The position numbers were made by a program, and so were the translations under genes. Of a DNA stretch of 64,000 nucleotides, positions 48,813 through 58,251 are shown piece by piece. Under the pieces are notes generated by a model. The model had not been told where the DNA came from. It searched no databases and saw only the letters and a list, made by a program, of their open reading frames with translations. The stretch lies in contig NZ_FNGA01000001.1 of the NCBI RefSeq assembly GCF_900101105.1, positions 930,001 through 994,000 of the forward strand. Direction: 5' to 3'. Source of the DNA: Maridesulfovibrio ferrireducens (GTDB lineage: Bacteria; Desulfobacterota; Desulfovibrionia; Desulfovibrionales; Desulfovibrionaceae). Position 1 is the first letter of the stretch. Every line of letters starts with the position of its first letter.

Positions 48813-51560
48813 ATGCAGAACAAATCAATTCATATTGAAGGTGCGAAGCATCACAATCTTAAAGATTTGAGTTTAGATATTCCGCGTGATCAGTTGGTAG
48901 TTGTTTGCGGGCCTTCGGGATCAGGTAAATCTACTCTCTCATTTGATATTGTTTATGCTGAGGGACAGCGTCGATACGTTGAGTCGCTTTCAGCATATGC
49001 TCGGCAGTTTCTGCCTCAGCTTGATAAGCCGAAAGTTGATAAGATTGAAGGTCTGTCTCCAGCCATTTCACTTGAGCAGCAATCTACTTCCCGCAACCCG
49101 CGTTCAACTGTCGGAACCGTGACAGAAATTTATGATTTTTTGCGCGTTTTTTATGCACGGCTAGGCAAATATCATTGTCCTCAGTGCGGTAAAGCTATTG
49201 AAGCTCAGACTTCTGATGAAATTCTGGATCGCATGATGTCTCTTGAAGCCGGCACAAAATTTATGCTCCTCGCTCCACTTGTTGATCATCAAAAAGGTAC
49301 TCATAAAGATCTTTTTATTAAACTTAAGCGAGAAGGATTTGTTCGCGTAAGGGTGAATGGAGAAATTTCTTCGATCGATGAAGTTCCTGAGCTTGAAAAG
49401 AACCGTAAGCATAGCATTGAGCTTGTGGTAGATCGTCTGGTCATAAAAAATGATATTAAGAAAAGGCTGGGCGATTCACTGGAGCTTGCACTGCGCTATG
49501 GCGATGAATCAGTCATAGTTTCAATTGTCGGCGGTGAGGATATTTATCTTTCAACCATGTCGACCTGCACCTCCTGTAAGATCAGTATGCCGCGCCTGTC
49601 TCCGCAACTTTTTTCTTTCAACAGCCCTCAGGGCGCTTGTCAGACTTGTTCAGGAATCGGCAGTGTTGAGTATTATGAACCGGATTTACTTGCTCCGAAT
49701 AAAGGTCTTTCTCTGAAATCAGGCGCGGTTATTCCTTGGAAATCGCCGCAAATGTTTGGGCGTTATGAGGCTGAATTTCGTGCTCTCGGCAAAAAATATG
49801 ATTTTAAGATTGATACTCCGCTGAATGAATTTTCCAAAGAAGCTATGAATGCGTTGTTCTACGGGGACAAGAAGCTTGATTGGGAAGGGATAATTAATCA
49901 GCTTGATGCCGGGCGTGATCTGGGACGCATCTGGCGTGATGAGTTGGCTCGTTTTCGACAGAATATGCCTTGTCCCGCATGTAAAGGAGCCCGTCTGCGC
50001 CCCGAATCGCTTGCTGTACGTGTTGAAGGTGAAAGTGTTTTTGATTTCTGTTCCATGTCTATCAAGCGGGCGCTTAACTGGTTGGAAGGGCTGGAATTTA
50101 AAGGTCATGATTCGCTTATCGCCGAGCCTTTGCTTAAAGAATTGATTCACCGCATCGGCTTTATGGTTAATGTCGGGCTGGATTATTTAAATCTAGGCCG
50201 TAACATGGCGACTCTTTCGGGCGGAGAAGCTCAGCGTATTCGCCTGGCAGGACAGCTCGGTTCAGGACTTGTCGGCGTAACGTATGTGCTTGATGAGCCT
50301 TCTATCGGGTTGCATCCTCATGACAATGAACGGCTTCTCAAAACGCTGCGTTCATTGCAGGCTCGCGGGAATACCGTGCTGGTGGTTGAGCATGATGAAT
50401 CTACTATCAGGAGTGCCGATCACGTTATTGAGCTTGGTCCCGGTTCAGGCATGCTTGGCGGTGAGATTGTTTTTCAGGGCAGCGTTGACGATTTGCTCGG
50501 TAAATCGCAATCACTTACTGCAAAATATTTACGCGGAGAACTTTCCCTTGATAAGCCTGAGGAGAGACGCATACCTTCCGAATGGATAAGGATGCGCGGA
50601 GTTACAACAAATAATCTTAAAAATCTGGATGTGGACATTCCGCTGGGTATATTGTGCTGTTTCACCGGTGTTTCCGGCTCAGGAAAAAGCTCGCTTGTGG
50701 TGGATTCCATGTACAAGCATCTGGCATTGTCGCGCGGGATAAAGGTTGATCAGCCGGGGCAGATTACCGGTATTGAAGGCATTGATAAGATTGAAAAAGT
50801 AATTTCAATTGACCAGTCTCCCATCGGAAGAACTCCGAGGTCTAATCCTGCGACCTATACTAAAATATTTGACGAGATCAGAAATATATTTGCGGCGACA
50901 AAAGAATCTAAAAAACGCGGATATAAGCCGGGTAGATTCAGTTTTAACGTGCGTGGCGGACGCTGCGAAGCCTGTCGCGGTGATGGTCAGATAAGGGTTG
51001 AAATGCATTTTCTACCGGATGTGTACGTGACCTGTGATGTCTGCAAAGGTAAGCGTTACAATAGCCAGACGCTCGAAGTGGACTACAAGGGGCGCAATAT
51101 CGCTGAAGTCCTTGATATGACCGTCCGGCAGGCGAAAGTTTTCTTTGAAAATCATCCTACTTTGAAGCGTAGACTTGAAGTTTTAGAGCAGGTCGGGCTT
51201 GAGTATTTACAGCTCGGTCAGCCGGGAACAACTCTTTCGGGCGGAGAAGCTCAGCGCATTAAAATATCGCGCGAGCTGGGCAAAAGACGTTTGCCCGGTA
51301 CTCTTTATATTCTTGATGAGCCGACCACGGGATTGCATATGCACGAAGTCGGTAAGTTGATCAAAGTTTTGCAGCAGTTGGTAGAAAAAGGGGCAACGGT
51401 TATTGTTATTGAACACAATACCGATGTAATCCGCGCTGCTGATTATGTTTTTGATCTAGGGCCGGGCGGAGGCGAGTCCGGTGGACAGATTGTCGCAAAA
51501 GGCACACCGGAAGAGATAATGGAAAATCCCGAGTCGGTTACAGGGCAGTTTTTATTATAG
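48813..51560 (+). CDS. uvrA: Excinuclease ABC subunit A
   Basis: A 915-residue damage-recognition ATPase of nucleotide excision repair. Two ABC ATPase halves are present with Walker A GPSGSGKSTLSFD and GVSGSGKSSLVVD, and twin LSGGEAQRI signatures (near 50215 and 51237, nearly identical in DNA because of the internal duplication). Zinc fingers are visible at CPQCGKAIE/CTSCKI...CQTCSG and CEACRGDGQ...CDVCKGKRY. The protein is slightly shorter than the E. coli form (940). It forms UvrA2UvrB. Confidence 0.97.
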   Translation: MQNKSIHIEGAKHHNLKDLSLDIPRDQLVVVCGPSGSGKSTLSFDIVYAEGQRRYVESLSAYARQFLPQLDKPKVDKIEGLSPAISLEQQSTSRNPRSTVGTVTEIYDFLRVFYARLGKYHCPQCGKAIEAQTSDEILDRMMSLEAGTKFMLLAPLVDHQKGTHKDLFIKLKREGFVRVRVNGEISSIDEVPELEKNRKHSIELVVDRLVIKNDIKKRLGDSLELALRYGDESVIVSIVGGEDIYLSTMSTCTSCKISMPRLSPQLFSFNSPQGACQTCSGIGSVEYYEPDLLAPNKGLSLKSGAVIPWKSPQMFGRYEAEFRALGKKYDFKIDTPLNEFSKEAMNALFYGDKKLDWEGIINQLDAGRDLGRIWRDELARFRQNMPCPACKGARLRPESLAVRVEGESVFDFCSMSIKRALNWLEGLEFKGHDSLIAEPLLKELIHRIGFMVNVGLDYLNLGRNMATLSGGEAQRIRLAGQLGSGLVGVTYVLDEPSIGLHPHDNERLLKTLRSLQARGNTVLVVEHDESTIRSADHVIELGPGSGMLGGEIVFQGSVDDLLGKSQSLTAKYLRGELSLDKPEERRIPSEWIRMRGVTTNNLKNLDVDIPLGILCCFTGVSGSGKSSLVVDSMYKHLALSRGIKVDQPGQITGIEGIDKIEKVISIDQSPIGRTPRSNPATYTKIFDEIRNIFAATKESKKRGYKPGRFSFNVRGGRCEACRGDGQIRVEMHFLPDVYVTCDVCKGKRYNSQTLEVDYKGRNIAEVLDMTVRQAKVFFENHPTLKRRLEVLEQVGLEYLQLGQPGTTLSGGEAQRIKISRELGKRRLPGTLYILDEPTTGLHMHEVGKLIKVLQQLVEKGATVIVIEHNTDVIRAADYVFDLGPGGGESGGQIVAKGTPEEIMENPESVTGQFLL

Positions 51561-51594
51561 CTTGCGATTGCGGTAAATTAAGCGGTTCAAACAA

Positions 51595-51634
51595 AAGCTC
51601 CGTATAAACTTTCGAGTGAGTTTATATGGAGCTT
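51595..51634 (-). terminator. Terminator after the Hpt gene (minus strand)
   Basis: AAGCTCCGTATAAACT and AGTTTATATGGAGCTT form a 16-bp stem (one G-U). Read on the minus strand it is followed by TTTTGTTTG. Confidence 0.75.
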
Positions 51635-51639
51635 AACAA

Positions 51640-51951
51640 TCAGTCCATCGGAACATATTCAATCACTATGTTTTCAAGGTAGCTGCGGACCTTGGCAGTG
51701 CACTCAGGAACTTCAGCCATGATTTTATCGCAAGCTTTATTTTCAATAAGACTGCCAAGTCTTGTTAGCTCTTCAAAGCCGTAAGATGATCCTGTTCCTT
51801 TCAGCTTGTGTCCCAGCATTCTGATTTGGTCGAAGTTCTCAGCTTTTATAGCCTCTTCGAGTTCACCCAATTCTTTATGTCTGATTTCAAGATACCGGGG
51901 CATGATTTCTTCGAGATCTTCATCCACTTTTATGATTAATTTGTTGCTCAT
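51640..51951 (-). CDS. Histidine phosphotransfer (Hpt) domain protein
   Basis: A 103-residue Hpt protein with H48 in LGHKLKGTGSSYGF as the phosphorylated histidine. It is a second orphan phosphotransfer protein, distinct from that at 38170. Its gene follows the acetolactate decarboxylase gene by 69 nt in the same direction, so it may be the last gene of the STAS/DsbA-like/CheD operon or a separate unit. A strong GGAG precedes the ATG. Confidence 0.9.
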   Translation of the reverse strand: MSNKLIIKVDEDLEEIMPRYLEIRHKELGELEEAIKAENFDQIRMLGHKLKGTGSSYGFEELTRLGSLIENKACDKIMAEVPECTAKVRSYLENIVIEYVPMD

Positions 51952-52020
51952 GGTATTCCTCCAGAATAAAAAAGGAAAGTCGCACTTCTATGAATAGAAG
52001 GCATACTTGAACTTCTATTA

Positions 52021-52815
52021 TTAATCCTTAATGGAATCTTTTTCTACTTTTTTTAATTCTTTTTCTTTGTCGTTACTGAGATCAGAGTCTAGAAAACTCT
52101 TGGTTTTGGGTAGCTGTAAGAAGAAGCTACTGTAAGATCCGACCTTTGCGACAAGATTTTTGAATTGGCAGCCTAAAACATGTCCGCCGGCAGTGCGGTC
52201 TTTGGTAATGAAGTGCCAGTGGAATCCCGGAACTCCTATTCCCTTTACATAGGAAGGGCTTTTGATGCCGATAAGCGACCCTTCTATTTCAGTAAATTTG
52301 AAGATGCTTTGATTTTTTACCACTTCAACGAGGGGTGGGTAAGGTTTCTTTTGTTCGGGAACACTTCGTGTCCGCATCATGCTGAATCTGCCGTCTATGC
52401 GGATGGCAAAGAAGATGTTTGTAGATGGAAGGGCATTGGTTATTTTCTGGTTTAATTCTTCAAGTGATGAAGTTGAGTCTATTTTCAGTATGGAATCTGT
52501 TTTGAAGATGAGGGCATCAGCAAAAGGGACTCGGGTAAGATTATCAACTGCGGCAGCTTTTCCGTTATATCCTACTCTGTAAACTTCACCGTCGATAAAA
52601 ACCATTTCACCGTTTAGGCCGTTAAAGGTGCCTATTCCGAAGTCTCCGTGTGTCTTTAGTTCGGAAACGGTCAAATCTCCATCATAGTTGCCAAGCAACA
52701 AAGAGTCGATAGTTGAATATTGGTAGATTGTTTCGTCTGCATTGGCCGGACTGAAAGATCCAATAAGAATCAGGAGAAAAAAGGCTATAGGGAAAATTTT
52801 TTTAAATAATTTCAT
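52021..52815 (-). CDS. budA: Alpha-acetolactate decarboxylase, exported
   Basis: A 264-residue enzyme converting 2-acetolactate to acetoin. A signal peptide (about residues 1-26, ending SPANA) directs it to the periplasm. Zinc ligands H199, H201 and H212 appear in PGFHWHF and GGHVLG; LKTHGDFGIGTFNGLNGEM and RTRSVPEQKKPYPPL are the family signatures with the catalytic Glu and Arg. No acetolactate synthase gene is near. Its start overlaps the cheD stop by 4 nt, tying an apparent metabolic enzyme to a chemotaxis gene. The physiological substrate here is uncertain. Confidence 0.9.
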   Translation of the reverse strand: MKLFKKIFPIAFFLLILIGSFSPANADETIYQYSTIDSLLLGNYDGDLTVSELKTHGDFGIGTFNGLNGEMVFIDGEVYRVGYNGKAAAVDNLTRVPFADALIFKTDSILKIDSTSSLEELNQKITNALPSTNIFFAIRIDGRFSMMRTRSVPEQKKPYPPLVEVVKNQSIFKFTEIEGSLIGIKSPSYVKGIGVPGFHWHFITKDRTAGGHVLGCQFKNLVAKVGSYSSFFLQLPKTKSFLDSDLSNDKEKELKKVEKDSIKD

Positions 52816-53357
52816 TTTTTATTCGTGAGGTGACAGGTTGTTTTCAATAGGGTTTGTTTATCAAGTCTTTTAAGCCAGATGTCTCCGCTGTGTGTGGCGA
52901 ATAAAATCTTTCTTCCTACATTCCCCCCCGTATCCATTGCTTTAGGGTGAAGTCCTATCGCCGATAAGGAATCTAGAGCCATTTGGATATTTCGCCCTCC
53001 TACGGCAAAGGAGTTCGGAGCTCTGACTTTTGACAAGGTTAGCCCGCTGGCTCCTCCAAATATTTTGACCTCAAGTTCATTTTTTCTGGTTCCGATGCGG
53101 AGCATGCATGCTAGCAAATGGTCAATGGCTGTGTCTACATATCTACAAATTTGGATTGATATTTGTTTATCCGGGTTAATTTCTTTTCTTGAGGGAAGAA
53201 ATGCGTGGCAGATTGCGCCCTGTTTCATTCGTGGGGAAAACATTGAAATGGCTACACAGGAACCGAGCACTGTTGAAACAATCGTAGGGTTTACTCCGAT
53301 GAACGCATCTCCGGTGTGGAGAAAGACATGAGGTATGTCGGAGTTCTTCAAAGACAT
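52812..53357 (-). CDS. cheD: Chemoreceptor glutamine deamidase CheD
   Basis: A 181-residue CheD that deamidates glutamines in methyl-accepting chemotaxis proteins. The catalytic pair is C34 (LGSCVAISMF) and H51 (AICHAFLPS), spaced 17 residues as in Thermotoga CheD. KIFGGASGL and VGGRNIQMAL are also conserved. The gene is next to no other che gene. Its stop overlaps the downstream acetolactate decarboxylase start. Confidence 0.93.
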   Translation of the reverse strand: MSLKNSDIPHVFLHTGDAFIGVNPTIVSTVLGSCVAISMFSPRMKQGAICHAFLPSRKEINPDKQISIQICRYVDTAIDHLLACMLRIGTRKNELEVKIFGGASGLTLSKVRAPNSFAVGGRNIQMALDSLSAIGLHPKAMDTGGNVGRKILFATHSGDIWLKRLDKQTLLKTTCHLTNKK

Positions 53358-53402
53358 TTATTGATCCTTTTATGCAGAAGATTGGAAAATTATACGGGAA
53401 GT

Positions 53403-54191
53403 TTATTTTGACATATGATCGCGGATTAGTTGGATCACTTCTTTAAATTCTTCAAGTGGAGCCGCTCCAGTTACCGTTACGCCGTTAATAACGAAAACAG
53501 GTGAAGCCGTAAATCCAAATTTTTTAGCTTCGTTGAGATCACGGTCAACAATGTTGATAAGTTGAACTGACTTGATGTCGCGATGCAGACGAGGCAGATT
53601 ACCTCCGGCTTTTAACACAAGTGTGTCGAGTTCTTTCAGCCCGCCTTTATTAATTTTAGACCGATTTGCAAAAAGCAGACTGTTAAATATGATTGCTTTC
53701 TGGTGGTCCTGCAGGGCTAAAGCTTCATAATACAGTGCCGCAGGGCGGGACATTTTGTGAAAGCCTTGAGGGTTATGGCGGTAGCGGTAATTAATGTTTC
53801 GATCGTTTTTTAAAAGTTCCTTTATTGTTTTGTTTGCTTTTGAACAGCTTGCTGATTGAAAATCAGAGTAAGCAAAGATTGAAATATTCCCATCTGGATT
53901 TCCCCATAGCGGGCGATTAGGCATTGGAAGCGGAATATTCGGATTATCCAGTTGTTTTTTCTGTCTGTTCCGTATCTTAGCTTTGTTTTTCTTTTCAAGC
54001 CCGACTTGCATGAGGTCGTACAGTTCTTCTTCATGTCCTTTGAAAGCTTCTAAAATTAGTTCAGGGTTGCTCTGTAATACTGTCTTTATTTCTTTTTGGA
54101 GCGAAGTCTCAAGGGGGGATTTGGCCTCCGCAAATGAAGAAGGGAGCAAGAGTGTTGCAATTGATAAAATTGAAAGAAGAAAGCGTCTCAT
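53403..54191 (-). CDS. DsbA-like thioredoxin-fold protein lacking one active-site cysteine
   Basis: A 262-residue periplasmic protein with a signal peptide (about 1-23, ending SFAEA), a helical spacer (25-85) and a DsbA/thioredoxin fold domain (about 95-258). FAYSDFQSASCSKA replaces the usual FSDFxCPYC, so the CxxC becomes S113-A-S-C116 and the first cysteine is lost. The cis-proline segment ASPVFVINGV is retained. It cannot act as an ordinary disulfide oxidase and may be a monothiol enzyme or a binding protein. It lies between the STAS and cheD genes. Confidence 0.85.
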   Translation of the reverse strand: MRRFLLSILSIATLLLPSSFAEAKSPLETSLQKEIKTVLQSNPELILEAFKGHEEELYDLMQVGLEKKNKAKIRNRQKKQLDNPNIPLPMPNRPLWGNPDGNISIFAYSDFQSASCSKANKTIKELLKNDRNINYRYRHNPQGFHKMSRPAALYYEALALQDHQKAIIFNSLLFANRSKINKGGLKELDTLVLKAGGNLPRLHRDIKSVQLINIVDRDLNEAKKFGFTASPVFVINGVTVTGAAPLEEFKEVIQLIRDHMSK

Positions 54192-54206
54192 TTGGGCTCC
54201 TTCTAA

Positions 54207-54542
54207 CTAAGACAGTTCTTTTGCGGCGAGCAGGGCAGATCCATAGATATTAAACATGGAGCCAAATCCTGAAATTTCAAAAACTTCGCTGATCATTCCG
54301 GTAATGTTAGCAAAAGCAATTGCTCCGTCTTCAGCTTTCAATCTTTTTGCTGTCGAAAGAATAGCCCTTAAGCCTGCGCTGGAGATGTAATCAAGGTCAC
54401 CGAGATCGAAAACAATTCTGATTTCACCTTCTCTAATGAATTTGCATATTGCATCTTCAAAATTAGGAGAAGTCAGCGCGTCGAGTCTTCCTTTCATACC
54501 GACAATAAGAGCATTTTCAACTTTTTTACTACTTAGTTCCAT
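54207..54542 (-). CDS. STAS-domain anti-sigma factor antagonist
   Basis: A 111-residue STAS protein like SpoIIAA/RsbV. The phosphorylatable serine is S55 in DYISSAGLRAIL, and VGMKGRLDALTSPNFED forms the N-terminal strand and helix. Phosphorylation by a serine kinase and removal by a PP2C phosphatase would be expected; a PP2C-type gene lies at the right edge of the window but is not linked. It is the first gene of the operon with the DsbA-like, CheD and acetolactate decarboxylase genes. Confidence 0.9.
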   Translation of the reverse strand: MELSSKKVENALIVGMKGRLDALTSPNFEDAICKFIREGEIRIVFDLGDLDYISSAGLRAILSTAKRLKAEDGAIAFANITGMISEVFEISGFGSMFNIYGSALLAAKELS

Positions 54543-54818
54543 CGTGGATCCTTATAAACCTTATGTACTATCTTTAGATTGCATATTAGATATTTAAAAA
54601 ATTAATTTCGTTGATTTATATCTTTTTGTAAAGGGCTGCTCCGATGAATTTTAAATAACATTTGCTTAAGGTGTATTCATCGGGAACATATAAATATTGT
54701 GGAGGGTAAAAAGCTGATCTGTTTATGACTTTCGTGGTTTAGCTAGTTCGGTGGGCTTAATCTTACAGCATGATGGTGATAAATTGAAATGGTCAATTTC
54801 TTTTAGGCCATGCATATA
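54543..54818. other. Gap before the outer-membrane protein gene
   Basis: No gene is seen. A 9-bp inverted repeat (54641-54649 with 54675-54683) spaces a 25-nt A/T-rich loop and might be a terminator-like hairpin of the outer-membrane gene or an operator of the STAS operon. Confidence 0.35.
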
Positions 54819-55697
54819 TCAGAACTTGTATCCGAAGGTTAAACTTCCGCCGATGGCGGCATCTTGTTTGCTGGCTCCACCAAATTTATTTCCGTGTTCG
54901 TCGTAAGTTTTCATTTCTCTTGCGAAGTAATATTCAGGGCCGACCGAAAGTGAAAATCCTTTGAAGGGTTTCCAGTCAAAATATGCTCCGGTCATCATGC
55001 TGCTCGTTGTAATATAGCCCTTAGATGCAACTGTGCTGCTATTTTTTAATCGATATGTTTTCCCGTCTAGGCCGAATTTAAAGCGAATTTTTTCCGTGTT
55101 AGAAAAAGCATATCCGGCTTCACTGAGTGCTCCTAATGTCATGAAAATACCGGAGCCGTCTTCTTTGTAGTTTTCGTACATGATGCTTACAAAAGGCATT
55201 GCAGAAGTTCGTACACTATTTGTAAAGACTCTGGCTCCAATAAGGGCCTTCCAATTATCATTAAAAATATAACCTATATTTCCGCGAACGGCTGCACCGA
55301 AAGAATTACTCATTTCTTCTTCAAAGGCAGAGGTTCCTGTTATGCCTGCTCCATAAAACCAGTTTTTATTAATTTTCCCAAAGTGTGAGTAGCCAATTGC
55401 AATTCTGTGCAATGTGTTCCACGGGTCATCTACTCCATTTCCGAAGTTCAGCTTGTCGACATTATCCCATGAATAGTTTTTGCCTTCATAACTGAATGAG
55501 AATCCGGTAGCTTTGATGTCAATTTTGCCTCCGGCAACAGTTACTGCCGCTTTAGAGTCTTTAAAGTCAGATCCGCTGATAAAAGATCCGGAAGCTTTAA
55601 TCGAGATGGGGATAGAACGCTTATTGTCTTCTGCTCCGGCGTTTGCCGTAACGCAAAGCGTTAGAAGTATTAGCATTAATATTTTAAATCTACTCAT
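54819..55697 (-). CDS. Predicted outer-membrane beta-barrel protein
   Basis: A 292-residue protein with a signal peptide (about 1-22, ending ANAGA). The rest alternates polar and hydrophobic residues as amphipathic strands, with many aromatic turns, and it ends in GGSLTFGYKF, a C-terminal aromatic as used for BAM recognition. No enzyme motif is visible. I do not know the family with certainty; it may be a porin-like or adhesin-like barrel. It is monocistronic with AT-rich flanks. Confidence 0.7.
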   Translation of the reverse strand: MSRFKILMLILLTLCVTANAGAEDNKRSIPISIKASGSFISGSDFKDSKAAVTVAGGKIDIKATGFSFSYEGKNYSWDNVDKLNFGNGVDDPWNTLHRIAIGYSHFGKINKNWFYGAGITGTSAFEEEMSNSFGAAVRGNIGYIFNDNWKALIGARVFTNSVRTSAMPFVSIMYENYKEDGSGIFMTLGALSEAGYAFSNTEKIRFKFGLDGKTYRLKNSSTVASKGYITTSSMMTGAYFDWKPFKGFSLSVGPEYYFAREMKTYDEHGNKFGGASKQDAAIGGSLTFGYKF

Positions 55698-55979
55698 GGT
55701 TTAAAAAAATCCTCCGAGTTCGGATTACATTTTGTTTTTGCTATGAGGTTTAAAATTAAAGTTATGTCTTTGAAAAAGATGTAATTTGCATGTAAAATAT
55801 AGAAACAGTATAATTAAAATCAGCTATATTCAAGTTAAGAAGTATAAATGTAGAGAAGTTCTAGATGGAAGAATGTCCCTTTGCTGTTAAATTAATCAAT
55901 ACAGTGGTATATAATATAATTTTTTGAATGAGGGATCACACTGTTTTTCACTTTTATAGAGGTGGAATTTAATTTTTTA

Positions 55980-57137
55980 TTACAAATTCATTTTCATTTT
56001 TAATTCATGATCAATAAATTGCACAAGAATTAGTGAAACAGCAGATAATGCTGCGGCGCCGAGAAAGACTATGCGGTAGTCCTGCATCCACGCAATGCCT
56101 GCCAGAACGGGAATCGCTACTGCTGCAATGTGATTGATGGTAAAGCCTACAGCCATGCTTGGCGCAATGTCTTTTTTATCCGCTATTTTCTGGAAGAAAG
56201 TGCGGATACCCATGGCAAAGTTGAAAAATATGTTGTCTAGAATATAAAGTATTCCACCGATCAGAGGGCTTTCGATGAATGCATAGGCAGTAAATATCAA
56301 AACTAAACTTGCGTACTCAAGACTCAGTACTTTTCTTTCGCCGTATTTATTGACAGCCTTGGCAATCAAGGGATTTAAAAAGTAGTTAATAACATTATTT
56401 ACTACAAATAAAATGGTGATATCCTGAATGGAGTAACCAAATTTTTTGACCAGTAGAAAAACTGCAAACGCAACAAATATCTGTCTCCGCGCACCGGCCA
56501 TGAAGGTGAGTGCGTAGAAAAGCCAGTATCTTGACTTCAGGATCATTTTTTTATGCTGAAGAGGTATTTCTTTAGATGAAGGATCTTGAAAAGAGCAGTA
56601 TATGCCTCCAAGAATAGCACATGCGCCAGCAGCTATGAACATTTCTTTGTAGTCAAAAAGGCCTGAAACGGCGAAGATAGCCACTCCTACGCAAATGTTT
56701 GTAGCTGCTCCGAGACTTCTAAGTCTGGCCATTACAATTGGCGCTTCTGAGTATCCGAAATATTGTAGGGTTAAAGATTGATTAAGGGTTTCATAATAAT
56801 GAAACCCGAAGGACATGATTATAGTAGTGAAAGCAATGCCCATGAAAGAAGGCATGAACCCTGTTATTGCAACACCTACGCCCATGAGAATGACAGAAAG
56901 AGCCGCAAGCCTATGCTCTTTAATGAGAAAGAGAAAATAGATTACAAATAAAGCCAGAAAGCCCGGAATCTCGCGGATTGAGCCTATCAGGCCGAATTCT
57001 CCGCCGTTTAGGCCGGCAACATCTATGGCGAAGTTGTTTAAAAGTGTTCTCCATCCCTGAAATCCTATTGCTGTTGCTATAGTCAGAATGAGAAGAAAAA
57101 TATACATTTTGCGAGAATTCAGCGCAGATTTGGTCAC
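55980..57137 (-). CDS. MFS transporter
   Basis: A 385-residue membrane protein with about twelve helices of the major facilitator type. The first helix pair is LILTIATAIGFQGWRTLLNNFAIDVAGL and later helices include WLFYALTFMAGARRQIFVAFAVFLLVKKFG. No substrate motif is seen. The pattern resembles MFS proteins of unknown role found in Desulfovibrio and Geobacter relatives. A TTGGG-rich spacer precedes the start at 57137; the adjacent plus-strand gene is divergent. Confidence 0.85.
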   Translation of the reverse strand: MTKSALNSRKMYIFLLILTIATAIGFQGWRTLLNNFAIDVAGLNGGEFGLIGSIREIPGFLALFVIYFLFLIKEHRLAALSVILMGVGVAITGFMPSFMGIAFTTIIMSFGFHYYETLNQSLTLQYFGYSEAPIVMARLRSLGAATNICVGVAIFAVSGLFDYKEMFIAAGACAILGGIYCSFQDPSSKEIPLQHKKMILKSRYWLFYALTFMAGARRQIFVAFAVFLLVKKFGYSIQDITILFVVNNVINYFLNPLIAKAVNKYGERKVLSLEYASLVLIFTAYAFIESPLIGGILYILDNIFFNFAMGIRTFFQKIADKKDIAPSMAVGFTINHIAAVAIPVLAGIAWMQDYRIVFLGAAALSAVSLILVQFIDHELKMKMNL

Positions 57138-57276
57138 AGGGAAGTCCTTGGGGGATGGAATGTTGGAAAGAATTTTGTCTCAAAATCAGAGTGCGAATGC
57201 TAGTCCTGAAGTTTTTGCAATACAAGCAAAAACTTAGCTTTCCAGAATTGAAAAAAATATTGTTACGGAGTTTCTT

Positions 57277-57990
57277 ATGGCTGATTTTCCGCCACCATAT
57301 TCAATAAGGGTGAGTGCGCGGGCAAAAAATGTGATAATCAAGCTGATCCCTGATAAAGGATTGGAAGTCGTTTTGCCTAAAGGTGTACGGAAGGTTGAAG
57401 TTCCGCGATTTCTTGAGAACAAGCGGGAATGGATTTTATCCGCAATTAAACATCTGGAGCAGAAAGGATTTTCACTTTCTCCGCCGGAGTTGGTGTTGCC
57501 TGAAAGTCTATTTTTAGTTGCGACTGAAACCGAAATATATATTCATAGAGTGCGGACCAGAAAGCCCGGTTTGCGAGTCCGCAAAAATGTGGACAAATTG
57601 ATGTTGAGCGGTGCGGCTTGGACTGAGCAGGAAGATATTGGTGCTCTGACAGAGTTCGTCCGTACACAGGCTCGCTCTTTTTTGCTCGCGGAACTTACAA
57701 AAATTTCAAAAGAAATAGATATGCCTTTTAAAAAACTGTTCATCCGTTCTCAGCGTAAACGCTGGGGGAGCTGTTCTTCAAAGGGGAATATCAATCTTAA
57801 TATGAAACTCATGTTCCTGCCGTACAGGCTGGTTCGCTATGTCTTGATTCATGAGCTTTGCCACACCGTTCATCTTAATCACTCTGCTAGATATTGGCAG
57901 CTTGTGCAGCAGGTAGAGCCTGAGTTTCAATCGCTTGAGAAAGAACTTAGTGAGGCTAGTCCGCTTGTTCCTGATTGGATTAATTTTTAG
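57277..57990 (+). CDS. YgjP-type M48/SprT-like metallopeptidase
   Basis: A 237-residue protein of the YgjP (DUF45) family. The zinc-binding motif HELCH (VLIHELCHTVHLNHSARYW, about residue 190) is intact, with a further histidine. KKLFIRSQRKRWGSCSSKGNINLN is the family signature. The start ATG 57277 has ACGGAG upstream. The native role is unclear, perhaps peptide or DNA-protein crosslink processing by analogy with SprT. It is divergent from the MFS transporter gene. Confidence 0.9.
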   Translation: MADFPPPYSIRVSARAKNVIIKLIPDKGLEVVLPKGVRKVEVPRFLENKREWILSAIKHLEQKGFSLSPPELVLPESLFLVATETEIYIHRVRTRKPGLRVRKNVDKLMLSGAAWTEQEDIGALTEFVRTQARSFLLAELTKISKEIDMPFKKLFIRSQRKRWGSCSSKGNINLNMKLMFLPYRLVRYVLIHELCHTVHLNHSARYWQLVQQVEPEFQSLEKELSEASPLVPDWINF

Positions 57991-58203
57991 ATACAAACAA
58001 GTTATGAACAAAAAGGCTATTTAGTTTTCCACAAGTGTGCAGAACATGACCATCTAATTAGAATTACAGGTTTAGTTCTGAACATGGGGCGTTCATATTT
58101 TGTAGAAAGGTCTTAAGTCGGTTCGCGACTGGCGATGAGATCTAAATGATATTTTTTTTGCTGGAAGGGATTTGTATAGATATGACTGTCTTTTATCAAG
58201 AAA

Positions 58204-58242
58204 AAAAAGAGGGGAGACTTTTATAGTCTCCCCTCTTTTTAA
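58204..58242. terminator. Bidirectional terminator before the aminotransferase gene
   Basis: A perfect 16-bp stem (58204-58219 with 58225-58240), loop TTTAT, with A and T runs on both sides. It serves the convergent aminotransferase gene and the plus-strand YgjP-type gene. Confidence 0.92.
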
Positions 58243-58251
58243 GTTAGCTGA

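Noticed and set aside
50213-51262. Near-identical 27-nt segments about 1 kb apart
   Set aside because: They encode the two LSGGEAQRI signatures of the two ABC halves of UvrA, so they come from the internal gene duplication.
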